From Pelargonium tetragonum (Eukaryota > Streptophyta > Magnoliopsida > Geraniales > Geraniaceae): 64,000 bases of DNA. The notes below the pieces were generated by a model. That model searched no databases, was not told where the DNA came from, and worked only from the letters and a program-made list of their open reading frames with translations. The position numbers were made by a program, and so were the translations under genes. Below are positions 39,501 through 52,400 of the stretch, piece by piece. The first letter of the stretch is position 1, and every line of letters begins with the position of its first letter. Where the stretch lies: the NCBI GenBank assembly GCA_036897445.1, contig JAYMTL010000008.1:186001-250000 (forward strand). Reading direction: 5' to 3'.

Positions 39501-42500
39501 GCGCAGTCCTACAACCCGTTTTGTTCGCAGATCCAACGGTAGTAGTCGTAGGGAAAGTAAGGTTTTATCAAAACAAAGTGAAATTTATAAGTAAAGAAGT
39601 ACACAAACCAGTCCCGCTTTTTGCCTAACCCCAGTGAGCTAATAAAGCTAGCACAAAGTAGAGGTTTAGTTTCTGACATAAAAGAAGATTCATATTCCTA
39701 AGCAGCAAGAAGCCTTAATTCAAGGTACATTTTTTTAGTATTTAATTGAAGACTACTCTTTTTTCCTACCTAAATTTTTGTTTGTTATAGGTTCCCCGAA
39801 AAGAAGTACTCGTAATATCCTATCTAGAACACTTTTCTTAGTAATGTTTTTGTAAATCCTCAAAAAGGAAAGGTTTAAGATTAAGAGCCTGCCCGTATAT
39901 TTCTTGGGACACCTTTTTTATTTTGAGTACTTCTTATCTTAATAACCTGATCTATAATTGTTGCTAAAGCGCTTTAGCTTTTTTGCAGGATATTTAGAGT
40001 ATTTCAGAAAGAAAAATTTCTATTTAACTCCTTCTACTTTAACTTAAAATTAAGTAATCAAAGGGTAGATACTTACAAGTATTCCTGAAAAGCAATAAAA
40101 AGGGTTCCTTCTTGAACTAATGAAGGGCCTCCCCAAAGTTACTTATCTATATCCTAATCCTAACCCTTAACTCAAAATTTATGCAATGTAGATACTCTAA
40201 AACAAAGAAACTTTAAAAGGGCTTGAGCACTAGGAAGAATACACAAAAAGATCTATGGGCGCACCCAGCTCTCTTTTGGATATAACTAATAGAGTAGTCT
40301 ACCTCTAGTAAACCCCTAACCTGAAATCTTTTATTATAAGTACTGATAACAATTGCTTTGTAAAAAGAATGAGCCCTTTCCCCTTAGAATAATTAGGCTC
40401 GTACAAAACAAAGCTTTGAAATCCTTGGTCCTAAGCTGTAGAGTAGAGGGTGCTTAGTCCTCTGTTAGGTATTTTTAATTACAAGGGCAAGGATCCCCAT
40501 GAAAAGGTTTGACGTTTGTATATTAACACCGGAGAGTTCTAATATAACAGAGACCCGTGTTGTTAAAAGTGCGGTAAATCCCTCACTTGCTTGTAAAATA
40601 AATAAGACTTATACGCCCTTAGTAAAGTAAATTCCTGCTTTTTTACAGAATATTTTTGGCTTTTCGTTCAATTTAAGAATTCCTAGTTATGTGGGTAAAG
40701 GTTTTTTATACTATAGGATGCCTCTTTTCTGAGTATTAACTGGGAAGCCCTTAGAGTGCTATGCAGAGTTATCTATAAGTTCCCTCAAATTCTGGAGCTT
40801 CCCTTTAGGTTATACCTATAGGGAGGGTTTAGCTGGATCAAAAGTAGAAACTTTCTTTTTCCGTGATAAGCCCCCGTTATTTCCCAGAGCAATTAGCTCT
40901 ATATGAAGCTCCTTTTCATCCCAAGTTAGGCAGTTTTTATCCTCCAACTATTTATAGCCGAGCTCAAGAAGTTCTGAAGCACTGCTGCCAAGGAACCTCG
41001 CTAAAGTTTCTCAAATTATTAAGATTGTAAGTCAACAGACGGCCCCCCTGTTTGTAAAAAATCCCTTTAGAGGGAGATTGCTTTACTTTACTGCTTAAAT
41101 AAAAATAAGGACTTCTAAAAAGAGCTCGTAACTCTACAAAGTAAAAGCTCCTACCTATAAGTTGTACTGGGAAGCGCAAGATAATTTAGGATGCAAGTGT
41201 ATATAAAAAGAAGCTAACGGATCCTAAGTCAGAAAAAATGCTATTTAAGACCTGGAAAAATAGATAGGATAAATAGGTTACTCTTTGTAAGCTTTTTTTA
41301 AGTTTATTCTTGTTGAATTTTAGTAACTTCTCTTTTAGTTACATATATGGGTCTTTTGCGCCGGGGCGGTTGGATATAAAACTTTCCTTTTAATCTACTT
41401 TTTGGTATTTTCAACTTTGGGAGGACACCTCATTTTCCGGGTAGTAGATAAGGATCTTACAACTAAAGGGGCTCTTCTTAGTTTAGGGTTTCCTTTTTTA
41501 TAAGAACCACAGTCCGGACTTACACTTTTAATCCTATAGCAAGGGTTTTCAATTTTTTTAGTTTGGTTTAACTCACTAATAATTCAGTATTTGCGCGGGA
41601 AACTCCAGGGTTTAATTGATTCCGAATCTTTTTTTATGTTGAGTGCTTCTCCCTTCGAGGCAAAGTAACTCTTTGGGAACACCAACAGACTCTTTTTATA
41701 AAGACCCTTCTTATTATTTTATTAAAAAATTAGAAAACTCCGAGAAAGATTTCTTGTAATATTAGTAAAAATAGAAAATCCTCGAACCCCTTAATTAAGT
41801 ATATGCAAAGCAAGCAAGGCTCCTTCAAGTTATACGTTATTTTGTCTACTTCTTTATCTCGTAACTTTTTACTACCACCGCCTCGAGTCAGTTTATAGCT
41901 CAAAGGGTCCGGGTCTTTGGAATTCCTCGTCTTAAAACACAAAGTATCCATAAGAAAAAGTTTAAAAACTACTATGCTAAATTAACAGGGTCCCCTTTAG
42001 AAAGTGGGAATTCCATAGATATATTCATGTTATAAGTTAAATTAAAGTGTTAAGCTAAAATAAAAAGCTTCTGGGCACTCCTATTACCATTTACTAAAGA
42101 GTTCATTCCTAATAATGGGTTTTAAGTAACTCTATATCCTAAAAAGCGGAGGTTCCTGTATTTTGGTCTGAGGAGGAGACACTTTATAGTTTTTTATTCT
42201 TTAGTGGATTGGACCATCTCGAAGAAAAAGTAGGCCTTAATTGCAATAGCTGGAACCCGATCTATAAATTACTAAGTAAACAGGCACTTTGGCGGGTAAA
42301 AACTAACAGGAGAAATCAGGATGATAATTTCTTTTTAATTACAGGGCTCTTAGAAGCTATAAAAATTCCTGCGTCAAATCTTTTCTCTAAATCGATTTCT
42401 AGATTTTCTCAGCTCCAGTTTATTTGATAAAAAGCCCCTTTTCTTGAATTCAAAAGGTATAACGCTCTCGTTCTTAAGTTAGTCTTGACTCTCAAAATCC

Positions 42501-43628
42501 TAGCGTTGTAAAAAAGTACACCCTGTATATTACTATATATCTTACTACGAAAGGGTTTCATCCCCAAGTAACGCCTCAAAAAAGAGTAACCTTGGCCTAG
42601 TAAACCATCTAAACTTCTAAAAAAGCATTTTTAGTGTCTCTCATATATTTCCACGGAGCTCGCGCTAGTAAAAAGAGTACAACTAAAAAGGCATAAATCT
42701 CCCCTTACGTAGTATCTTGTACTCAGTAGGCAAACACTTTCAAAATCTTTGTCTAAAAAAATCAAACTTTAGGAATCTAAAATTAGGGGTACAATAACTT
42801 AAACTTAAGGTAAACTAGGACAAAATCTACTTAACCTGGGTTTTATATACAAATGAGTAAGACAAAAGGGGGCCTTCATAGTATTTTAGCTACATTCTGA
42901 TTATCGTGGCGAAGGTCATACTGAAAGAAGGGTCATCGAAGCGAGAACAGGACAAAAAAATCTTCTTTCTACAACTGAACAGGATTCGAACTCATGCATG
43001 TATCCTCTATTTCGGAATGCATAAGTTAACGGGCACCCCAAGCCGTACTAAGATTTATAGTAGTAAGTAGTATCAAAGGGAGCTCTCTTTCTTTTCTTTA
43101 AAGTTATTATACCAAAGGCCTCTAAAAAACTCGGTAAATTGACGTGAGCAATAAAGATAATCTATAACATTAAAACCACTTTCTCTACTCTAGAACTTGT
43201 CTTATATTATGATTATGTCTATTGAAATTGAAATTACGTAGAAAATTTGAATATCGGCTTATTAAAACCCAGCCTGTACTCAGAAGCAATTTCTCCTATG
43301 CGCGAGTTTGGTTAGTCGGATATGCTGCTTTTTCTTTTTTAATAATGAGACTAGGGCAGGCGCAACTATATCCCGGTAGGTAGAAAACAAGAGTCGGCCT
43401 TACATTCTTAAGCATGACTAATAATAAATATTTAGAGTTCCTTTTGAACTACGACACTCTGTTCTGACACTTTAAAAGGGTCTCCTTGGCTATCCCTGTA
43501 TTTTTTTCATTAAAAGTTTTTCTGCAGCTAACTGTGCTATTGACTATTAACTAGTTTTTCTAGAAAAAAAAAGACTGTGTAACACTTTTTAAGGACTTTA
43601 CTTATAGGGGCGGGGCATTTCTATTTAA

Positions 43629-43643
43629 AATAATAATAATAAT
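43629..43643 (+). repeat. (ATA/TAA)5 microsatellite
   Basis: Five perfect trinucleotide units within an A-rich context. Nothing nearby suggests a function. Confidence 0.85.
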
Positions 43644-46326
43644 AGAAAGTTTCAAATCAAGGTGAATATAAATAACTGAGCTTAGCAAAAACTATGTAAG
43701 CTTTTACGGCAGGGTATAAGTACTTGATCTACTCATATACAAAAACATCGTACTTAAATAGAGTATCCAATGTTCTACATCAATTTTACTTACTTAAAAA
43801 CTCAAAACCTTTTAACGTGTAAGTTTTCTTGCAACTAAAATTGAATCTCAGATACGATGTCAGAATTTAAAAAAATAACGCATTTATACTCTTCCAATCC
43901 AAGGCCGTTGGTTGTCCTTTTGAAAAAAGGATAAACAAGTCAAGAGTACTTTTTGGGCTTCTACTATCGGATTCACAAGAAATTTCCCACTAACTATTAA
44001 TTAATATAGGTGTATAAGACAAAGGGCCTTGAAGTGGAATGCATCCTATAAAGCTTCAATACTTTATACCAGGAATTCTAGTTATTGAAAATGAAGAAAT
44101 CCACATAGGATATCCGGGCAGTAGCTTAGGTTCAAGGGGCGAGGAAAACTTACTCTTTATGTGATTTTAGGGTATTAGATTTACACTGCATGGCTTTTTC
44201 TTAATAGAGAATACTAGTAGAAGAGAGCTTTACAAGTATCCTTTATATATATATTTGACGAGTTGCTTATTTATTTCCTATCCCAATAAAAATGAGCTAC
44301 ACTTTAAGATTAAGAGAGAGCCGTTTTTACTGATGCCTAAGAATTTTTGATTTGTTATTAAAAAGTCCCCGACAGGTGTAATTAAGAGCAATCCTAGGAA
44401 AATAAGGGGCCTAAAAGTGTCTCACAACTTAGGACAGGTTTACCCGCTTTAAAACTAGCTGAGGGCTTCCTCGCAATAAAACATAAGGGGTTTTAAGCGT
44501 CCCTATTATTGTATTGGCATTGTATATTTCTAAATCTTTCTAAAAGAGGCTTGAGATTTCTGAGATTAACCTTCTTTTGAGGTCGGTCAACATTTAATGT
44601 AATCAAGGATAGGATCCTACAGGATTTCTTCTTTACCGGAAGTTTTGAAGAAAAAGGGTTTCCTTTTCAAGGATATATAATAAGTATGGGACAGGGCCTA
44701 AATTTGGTTCTTACATCCTTTATTTTTATTAAGGTACTGCTATAGACTGTCTAATGTAATTTACCGTTCCGCTCTTGATACGAGGTATTATAAATCGGGT
44801 TGTCATCCTGCAGTCTAATGTCACACGGAGCCTAAAGGACTCCCTAAAGTCGGTAGAATGATTTTCGATTCCCTAAAAGCTAAACCAAAGAAAAGTACAA
44901 AGGAGTTATAGCTCTTAGCCGGCTCAATTCCAAAACCTCAGTGAGTATTTTCTATATTTTAGTAAAACTTCCTATAATTAGAGTGTAGGATAGTGAATAT
45001 TAAAGCGCCTCCTTAGCGTATTCTTTTACTTTACTAAGACCCTTTTCTAGAACTTTAAGTTCTAGTCCTTCATATTTTAAATTCAGCTTCTGACTTAGCA
45101 GATACTCTACGAGAAGGAATTCTGATACTTAATAATAGGTGAACTCTTATATTTCCAAGTTCTTGGTATTCAAAACACACTTATATTATCCTCAAAAAGG
45201 TAGGCCCTTAGCAGAAAAACTAAAGTTAATTTATTTAAGAATAGGGTCTTGCAGTAGAGTCTTAAATGCGTTATTAAGGTATTCTAATAGAAGGTATCCT
45301 TTAGCTTAAAGTTTAATAAGTTTAAAGCTTTTTATTACTCGCATAGGAGTGCCCCTTTGAAATATTGCTACCAAGCGAGAAGAGTGCCCTACCCTTTTCT
45401 TTTATAAAACAAGTTCTAAACAAATACAGGAATTTAATCTATCTCTAGTTGTATTGTATTTCATGTACCTTTCTTATAAATTAGAAAACCCTCGACTTTA
45501 ATTAAATAGCGGATCCATATACTAAGAGAGCCCTTAACAATAGAGTTTCCGCTATCTTAGAGATTGACATCTAATCCTTTCTGTCAGGCCTTTCTCGTGA
45601 CCTATATCGAGTTTTAATGACACGTATGTGACCCTCCCCCCTCTATCTTTATTTCTTTAATTTTCATTCGTTTTAAGTAAGACCTTTTACAACCCCTAAA
45701 TATCCCGTATCGTGTCAAGAGCTTGTTTAGCAAAAACATTAACTTATTAAGAATTGGTGGATTTACTAAGTGCTAGGATATAGAGGGTTTCTCGGAGGTA
45801 TGGGAAGTGAATAACACTTCTCCTTATAGATACGGTAAAAGGGCTCCTTAATACGGGCTTTTACAAGGTATTGTTGGTTTAGATGAAAGATTCAAGTCAG
45901 TACCATGTTATCAAAAAGAGGTTTAATTGTAGAGCCTCCAATCAATAAAGAAGCGTCTAGCTGGGGCTGTAGGATTTCTATTACAAAAACTTAATGATAA
46001 AGGAGCTCCTTGTTAAGTAGTTAAAACTTATGTGAAGTATCTAATATTTATAATAAACTTGAAATCCATTTTCTGAGACAAAACTTCTTAGTTGAGAAGG
46101 GTTCGGCCCCAGATTTGAACTTTTATTTCACAGTACTCATAATAAAAACTCATAATAAAATGAAAACCTTATTACCCTTAAGTCATTAGTTTCTTTGCAC
46201 ACCTGCAATCTTCAAAGCTATGATGTCTATAACTTGTTTTTTAGTCTTTTTAACGAACTGAGTTTTACGGCATATCCTATATAGATATAATTTCATTTTT
46301 AAAAATTTTAACTAAGCATAGCTAAT

Positions 46327-46343
46327 TAACTTCGTTACCTTTC
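46327..46343 (-). repeat. Partial inverted copy of the 25-bp repeat (17 bp)
   Basis: Read on the minus strand, 17 bases (gaaaggtaacgaagtta) match the core of the repeat at 10364 and 13179. The match stops where those copies read gtcc. A specific 17-mer recurring is unlikely by chance, though a 17-mer alone would be weak evidence. Confidence 0.6.
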
Positions 46344-47331
46344 AGTTTCAGAAAAAGAAACCACATCTACTACTTGAGAACAATCCTTTCAAAAACGACT
46401 CCTTAATATTACGATCGATAAAGCTTTTTAAGCATATATAAAACTATTCTTGAATTAAAAAAGCTAGCACTAAAGGATATACAACTTTGTAAGCACACCG
46501 GAGTAAGTCAAATTGCTTAAGAAGCACCCTTAAAAAAGGAGTGTAAAAGCAGCCAGATCACAGAGTGAGTTCTACTTGAGTCTTGAGTCTGATGTCTCGA
46601 TTACTTTTTGACTTACAGGGGTTGCTAGAAAATAATATAACTTGCCAAGTATTTTATCACTTTTGTTTATTTCGCATAGTGGATCATCAGATGCTCTCCC
46701 CGGCGGGTACCTTTTAATAGTCGAGAATCTTTCAAAAGGGGCCTCAAACTCCAGACTATGCGAGCATTCGAAAGAGAAGCCACATATTTAGGATTTACAC
46801 GATAGACTATTTATATATTACTGTGGTTATATAACCAAGCAAGAGTTTCCTAATACTAATGAAAGGAGCCCCATAAAGATTTTGTCTTAACTGAAATCCG
46901 CCCTTTTCTATAAGAGTATCTTACTAGAAAATTAACTTCTTAAATCAGCATTTAGTGGGTGCTTATTCTGCCAATACTTTTTAGATCCAGCTAAAAAAAT
47001 CAAATAAACAGGGTGTCAAGCTACACAAGGGTATACAAAAAAGGGACCCGATACAAAGTAATAGACTTCTCGCAGCAGTTTCCCTAGCACCTATTATTAA
47101 AGGAAAAAAAGACTTAGACCTAATATAACACTGGAATCTCGAATAACGAAGGGGTCCTACTCATATGATATAAAGGGGTCTTGTTCTTTATGAGACTACA
47201 TTGGGACTACTTTATTTTAATGCACTGTGGGGAATAGTTAAGTAAGGAGTACTTCTGCGTAGCAGGAATTTTGAACTAGAGACAGGGGAATAATTTAGTA
47301 AATTCCAACATTAACTATTTAAACTTCTTGT

Positions 47332-47391
47332 ATTTATAACCGGAGTTGAACCGACGATATTCATGCAGATGACTCGCTACTTTATCGAAAT
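47332..47391 (-). other. tRNA-like site, minus strand, shortened body
   Basis: Read on the minus strand, the T-loop word GGTTCAACTCC is perfect (47342-47352) and the T-stem GTCGG / CCGGT pairs fully, counting two wobbles. The putative acceptor strands ATTTCGA and TATAAAT pair at five of seven positions. Position 8-9 reads TA, and only 27 bases lie between it and the T-arm. The same total length of 60 and the same 27-base interval were found at 6577-6636. A four-base-pair stem TCAT/ATGA lies inside the interval, but not a seven-base anticodon loop. This may be a relic, a strongly truncated tRNA, or chance. Confidence 0.28.
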
Positions 47392-48989
47392 TGCGAATCC
47401 TACTAATCAATCTTAAAGCTAAAACCAAGAAATACACTTACTACTACTAGTACTAGGAGATTTTAATTAAAACCTTTTGTGCTCCTGTAGTTTTTTCTAC
47501 ATTTTTAGAATTTATTCGTGTTTTCACTTTATTCCAGTAACTCGTTAGTACTTTAAGAATATAAAAACGAAGGTAGTATGGGTTAAGTAAAAACCGACAA
47601 AAGAAGGGAAGGACTCGTCTTTATACTTTATAATAGGGTCCATAAAGTTCTTAACGTAAGCGTAAGCAATGCTTAGCTTTCTTTAAAAACCTTCAATCCC
47701 TTACTCAAAGCCTTTAAATAAAAGCAAACCTTAAGTTAACTACTTAGATGCCCCTAAAACTCAATAATAAAGGACTTCCGTTAAAAATCTAGGTAAAAGT
47801 AAAACGGGCGCAGCTTAATCCGCCAATTACCAGCACTTGTATTACTGAATACTAAAGGATACTACAAACTAAATAGTAATAAAGTCTTTAACTAGCATTA
47901 TAAGGTGCGAAGCCCTCGAAAAAGTACAAAAGTATTCCCAGGTAATCTTAGGAACCCAGAGTCGAGCTACTCGTGTTCTTGTAGTTAATAAAAAAACTAC
48001 TAAAAGGATGCAGGAGTTTTACTTGAAAAGTAGGCTCTTTAGTTACTTAAACTTTGTAAATTTAAGAAATAGAGTGGGTTTACTAGCAATAAGACACTAA
48101 GGTAGGCTGGTTTTAAACCTTTTACTCCTTAGTTTTAGACACGATTTCAGCTAATAAAGTTCACTTACATCCTAGGTAGTAACGGTTCTTCCCTTTTTTT
48201 GAAAGATGCCCTGATTCTCAGGATTTACTATTAATTTAAAATAAAGACACAATGAAGAAAATCCTTTATTTTGGAACAATCAGATTAAGAAACTAATTAA
48301 TTGTAAGGCCTTTATTCACAAAACAAGAATCAAAATGGGTAAGATAAGACTTTTTCAGTGAGCCTTAGGACTCAAAAATCTTAGTTGCAGGGTTCAACTC
48401 TATTATAGTCCTATAAGCGCTTAAAAAAGCCCCTTTATACTATTGATAGTAGTGTCCACGTACAACTTTGAATAATGTAAGTTGGAATTATAAACTCTTA
48501 GCTTTAAATGATCAACTTTTAAAATCTATTATAACTACTCTTACAACTTCTTGGAACCTTTTACTCTAGGAATAACCTAAACTTTCCCATATAGTATAAA
48601 AGTATATACTATTGAAGTATCGTATGCAGAATAGTTAGACACATTAAATCCTTTTAAAAATACGATTTATACCTAACCCAGTTCTCATAGTCTTGAAGTA
48701 ACAGGAATTTCCCAACTCCAAATAAAAAAATGAAAACCCCTCTGGAACTTATACGAAATTCTGAATTATATAGACCCTTACAAAGAAGGTTTTTCCTTTG
48801 AGGTTAACCAAAAGCAACCCCATTTGTTCTAGAGCCAGTTAGGAAATACAGATCGCACACTAAAGAATCTTCATACTGGGGATTAAAACCCGCTAAAAAA
48901 CTCAAATTTGTGTGAAGCTAGCTGCGAAGTGACTTATTATCTCTTTAGTAATCTTACTGTTGTTTTAACCGCTGTAGATATGGGTTAAA

Positions 48990-49480
48990 ATCAGTCTCTC
49001 AGTCTACAAAGTCAAATCAGGCTAAGACTATAGAATAAGACTAAAAGACTAGCCTCTATACTAAACTTCTAGCTATCGTTAAGAAGAATAAGAAAGCAGG
49101 TAATACCTATAGGAGTAGTACAGCTTAAGGCTTAAGAAGAGTTAGGCACATAAGAAGGAAAAAGAGTTGACTAGGAAGGTTAAGAAGGGTATACAGATAC
49201 AGGGTTTAGCTACAAAGACAACTAGAGGAGATGCTTAGCAACGGAGAAAGTTTTAGGCGTTAAGATGTTGATAGTGATACAGAATATTAGAATAGCTATG
49301 GATAGGTATGATACCGACTAAGAGTTAGTATCTGAAGAGTCTTTGCAAAGACTCAGAAAGCAAGATCGAGGGTTCCGGTCTAGCTTTGAAGAAAGGTATC
49401 GAATACCTCGGTGACAAGAAAAGAGTTGGATATCCCGTTTACTTTGACAGTGTAGATTTAGCTAGGAGTCCTTTATAGAT
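48990..49480 (+). repeat. Block C: broken family copy, plus strand
   Basis: Purine-rich DNA with few GG..CC dyads. The word caggctaagacta at about 49018 aligns with the caggct-aagac words of B2 and D. The lysine-rich segment at 49079-49115 (KKNKKAGNTYRSS in one frame) lines up with the basic motifs of B1 and B2. The word aagaataagaaagcag at 49084-49099 is shared with the direct repeats flanking block A. Later frames stay basic, and a GLATKTTRG segment near 49206 corresponds loosely to a minus-strand LAT motif in B1. It is broken repeatedly, and no known domain is visible. Confidence 0.4.
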
Positions 49481-52400
49481 TTGACAATTACTTTATTTTA
49501 AGTAACGCTATTAGTAACCCTTGAATTACTTATTCGTTTGGATCAGCAATTATAACATAATTTAGGTTCGGGAGGCTGCCTGAGTTTGAAATCTTCTACT
49601 TATACGTTACGCTAGCTAGAAAGATGTTAAGGGGCTCCCATGTATACCCTCTTTCTCTTTGATTTGAAATATATAGTTACACTAAAAGGACTCCGTTCTA
49701 TATACAGAATAGAAAAGTCTTAGCTTCTTGGCCTTACTAAATTATCATTTTACTTAACTGGGTCTACCCTATTTAAGTACCTAGGTATTAGTACAAAGAA
49801 GAACTTCTAGCGCAAGGGTTTACTGTATAAGTATAAGCCTTTCTATGTTACTCACTATAATCTAAAATTTGCTTTTTATCGAGTTAGGCTAATTTAAATT
49901 GCTAAAGTGCCTCTCTTGGCTTCCTTTTCCACAAGGAAACCCAGTTTAGAGACAAAGATAACCTATTTTTGCTTATTTACGACGCCCTCTAGTATCATCG
50001 ACAGAGGTATTCGAAAAATTTTAGTACCCGTTTCTTACTTACATAGGATGAGATTTCCGGCTTTTTTAATATATCTGCTTTTAACATAGATATAATTAGA
50101 ACTCGTTCTATAAGAAAGGGGATCCTTTTACAAGGTTAGAAAAAGGGCTCGTTAACTGAACTAAGAATTTTCATTTATATTATAGAAAAACTAGGATGCT
50201 TCTTGTCATACATTATCAGCCCAGGGTTTAGAGCCTTATAAGGGCTTTCCTTCCATTAAGGTTCCGGGAAAATATCTTCATTCTTTGTACTTTTAAAGAC
50301 AGTTAGAGCTAAAGCTTCCTTTGACTTGTTTATTTACCGGGAGTTTTATAATCTTCTCCAGTGGAACATAAAAACCCTTAAAATTAGCGGAGCTTTAGGA
50401 TAAGAATCCGCACTTAGTAAAAAAGTTTTTGGGTACGACGTTCGAGACTTTCTTTTAGTTAGTTCTCTTATAGGTAGGGCGCCCCCTTATTTCATTTTAG
50501 AGGGCTCTTGTGATGTTTTCCCAAATCAACATCTTATCTTCGATACCTTGCTTTTTGAATTGTATAAACAAGGGCTGCCCATTATGAATGTAGATGTCGA
50601 AACTTCCAAGCACGACAAGAAAATCTTAAGAAAATTTACTAACTTGCAAAACGGGCAGAAGTCTAAAAAGGAAACCAAAGAGAATCAAAATCAAACTGAG
50701 GGAACCCTAGTACATAACTTAGAAGGGACTTATAGGCACACAAGAATTAAAAGCTCTTTATTAACGCACAGAATCTAAATAGTAATGTACAAGTTAAAAA
50801 GTCTAACACCGACCTCTAGTATACACTTAAAGAACTTCAATATATTAGTTCAAATCCGATAAAGCAAAGGCAATTATACCTTGCATACATCTCAAGAATT
50901 CTGCTTCCTTTTCAAAAAGCACTGAATTTTCATTGATTTCCAATTGGCACGAACCTAAAGCGCCAGTTACGTCTGTAATTAAGGGAGCCAAATTTATCCG
51001 GGATTCATTTCGCGAGTAGTTGCTGTAAAAAGGCAGCTTTTGAAAGTATCCTAATGCAAACTTGCCCAGCATCAGTATATAATTTTGAAATAAAAAGAAT
51101 TCTCAAAGAAGTGAGAAATGGTAAAAAAACCTTCCCAAAATTAGGACTTTTATTCTCATCTGATACTTTGTCCCGGCAATTTTTTGAAATTAGTACGTAT
51201 AATTAAGAATTTAGTCTATTTTAAGAGTTCGCAAGGCTAAGGGTTGCTATATATAGAGTCATGTAAATCTTTTTAATTTATATATCGTACTGTATAAGTT
51301 TTGAACTAAATTAAAGGAAAAGAAAGAGTCATATCCCCGTGCCAACTTAATACATAATAAATATAGAAAAAGAAAAGGGATTGGAGTAAATTTTTGGTTT
51401 ACCCTTATTCGTAGGAAAACCAAGGAATCCCCTATTAAGCCGGTTTAGAAAATTATATGCCAGCAATAAAGTATCGTAGTAGAGAAATTTTGATATAAAG
51501 TAAAGTACAAGTGTTTAAAGAAATTGCTCCATTTTTAAGAATACCCCGTGCTTTGAACTTCCATAAAAGAAGAAAAAAGACTAGAGAAGTGGAAAATACG
51601 TTCTGGGTCACGCGCCCTTATAATACTGTTTCAAAAATCCCTTAAGGAATCCTGAGGAATTAAAAAACCACTCTATCTTGTAAAATGAAAGAGGGGTACC
51701 TCTTCTATTTCTTACCCATTTTTAGACTCTCTTAGGGCTTCTTTAGAAGCTGCCAATCAACTCTAATTTGTCAAGAACAGCTAAACTCTTAACTCTCGGA
51801 AAGAGCAGAAATTCTTTACTGGTGTTATACTACTTGGATATTGTAAGCGTCCTTTTTCGCACCCGGGTGTACTATCTCTTTCACCAGGGAGTTTCCAGAC
51901 GGAGCTTTTACTTTGTTACTCAATAGTAGACTTGAGATAAACTTAAATAAGCAAGAGAAAATTCTATTTGTTCGGATCCGAAAATTCAAGGCATATCACA
52001 GGAAGCCTTTGTTAATGAAATGAGACCACTTTATTTAGTGTATTTTTAAAGTATTAGACTCCTAAGGAAACAACAACTCTCGTAATAAAAAAACTAAAAA
52101 AGAGCTTGTGTGAAAGTAGGGCTACCGATCTGTACTCTATAGCACAAGATATAAAAAAGTTTACACTCCTAAAGGGAATCCGGGAGGGGCTGAAAAAGAA
52201 CTCAACTCTTCAGAACTCATACCTATTTTCTTTCATAGTGCAGCAAGAAAGACTATATAAAAGAACCAAGAACATGGAAATTCCGAGTTTACAGTGTATA
52301 AAAGTATACAAGTTTGCTTTTATCAACATAAGTGGCTAGGTGTTTTATATAATAGGAGAGTTTTAAAGTAAATATAGAAAGAGAATATCAAAAATACAGA

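Larger units (their letters stand above)
36561..48989. other. Gene-free AT-rich bulk DNA with dispersed GG..CC dyads
   Basis: No gene was recognised. GGATCC lies at 37476, 37833, 39362, 40491, 41219, 44612 and 45511. The frame at 37911-38141 (76 codons, plus) and others of 64-78 codons match no family I know and are no longer than chance. Two T-loop-like words occur without a supporting tRNA body (about 42980 and 46108, minus strand). A five-unit TAA-type microsatellite lies at 43629-43643. A partial third copy of the 25-bp repeat lies at 46327. Confidence 0.55.

Noticed and set aside
42973-43045. T-loop-like word on the minus strand (agttcgaatcc) with a possible tRNA body
   Set aside because: The T-stem pairs poorly, no acceptor partner was found at tRNA distance, and the anticodon loop lacks a plausible U33.
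46100-46130. Second T-loop-like word on the minus strand (agttcaaatctgg)
   Set aside because: The word is imperfect, the T-stem is weak, and no acceptor or D-arm could be drawn.
48378-48395. Plus-strand ggttcaactct, near a B-box
   Set aside because: It is one base off the B-box word, and no A-box or acceptor pairing was seen around it.
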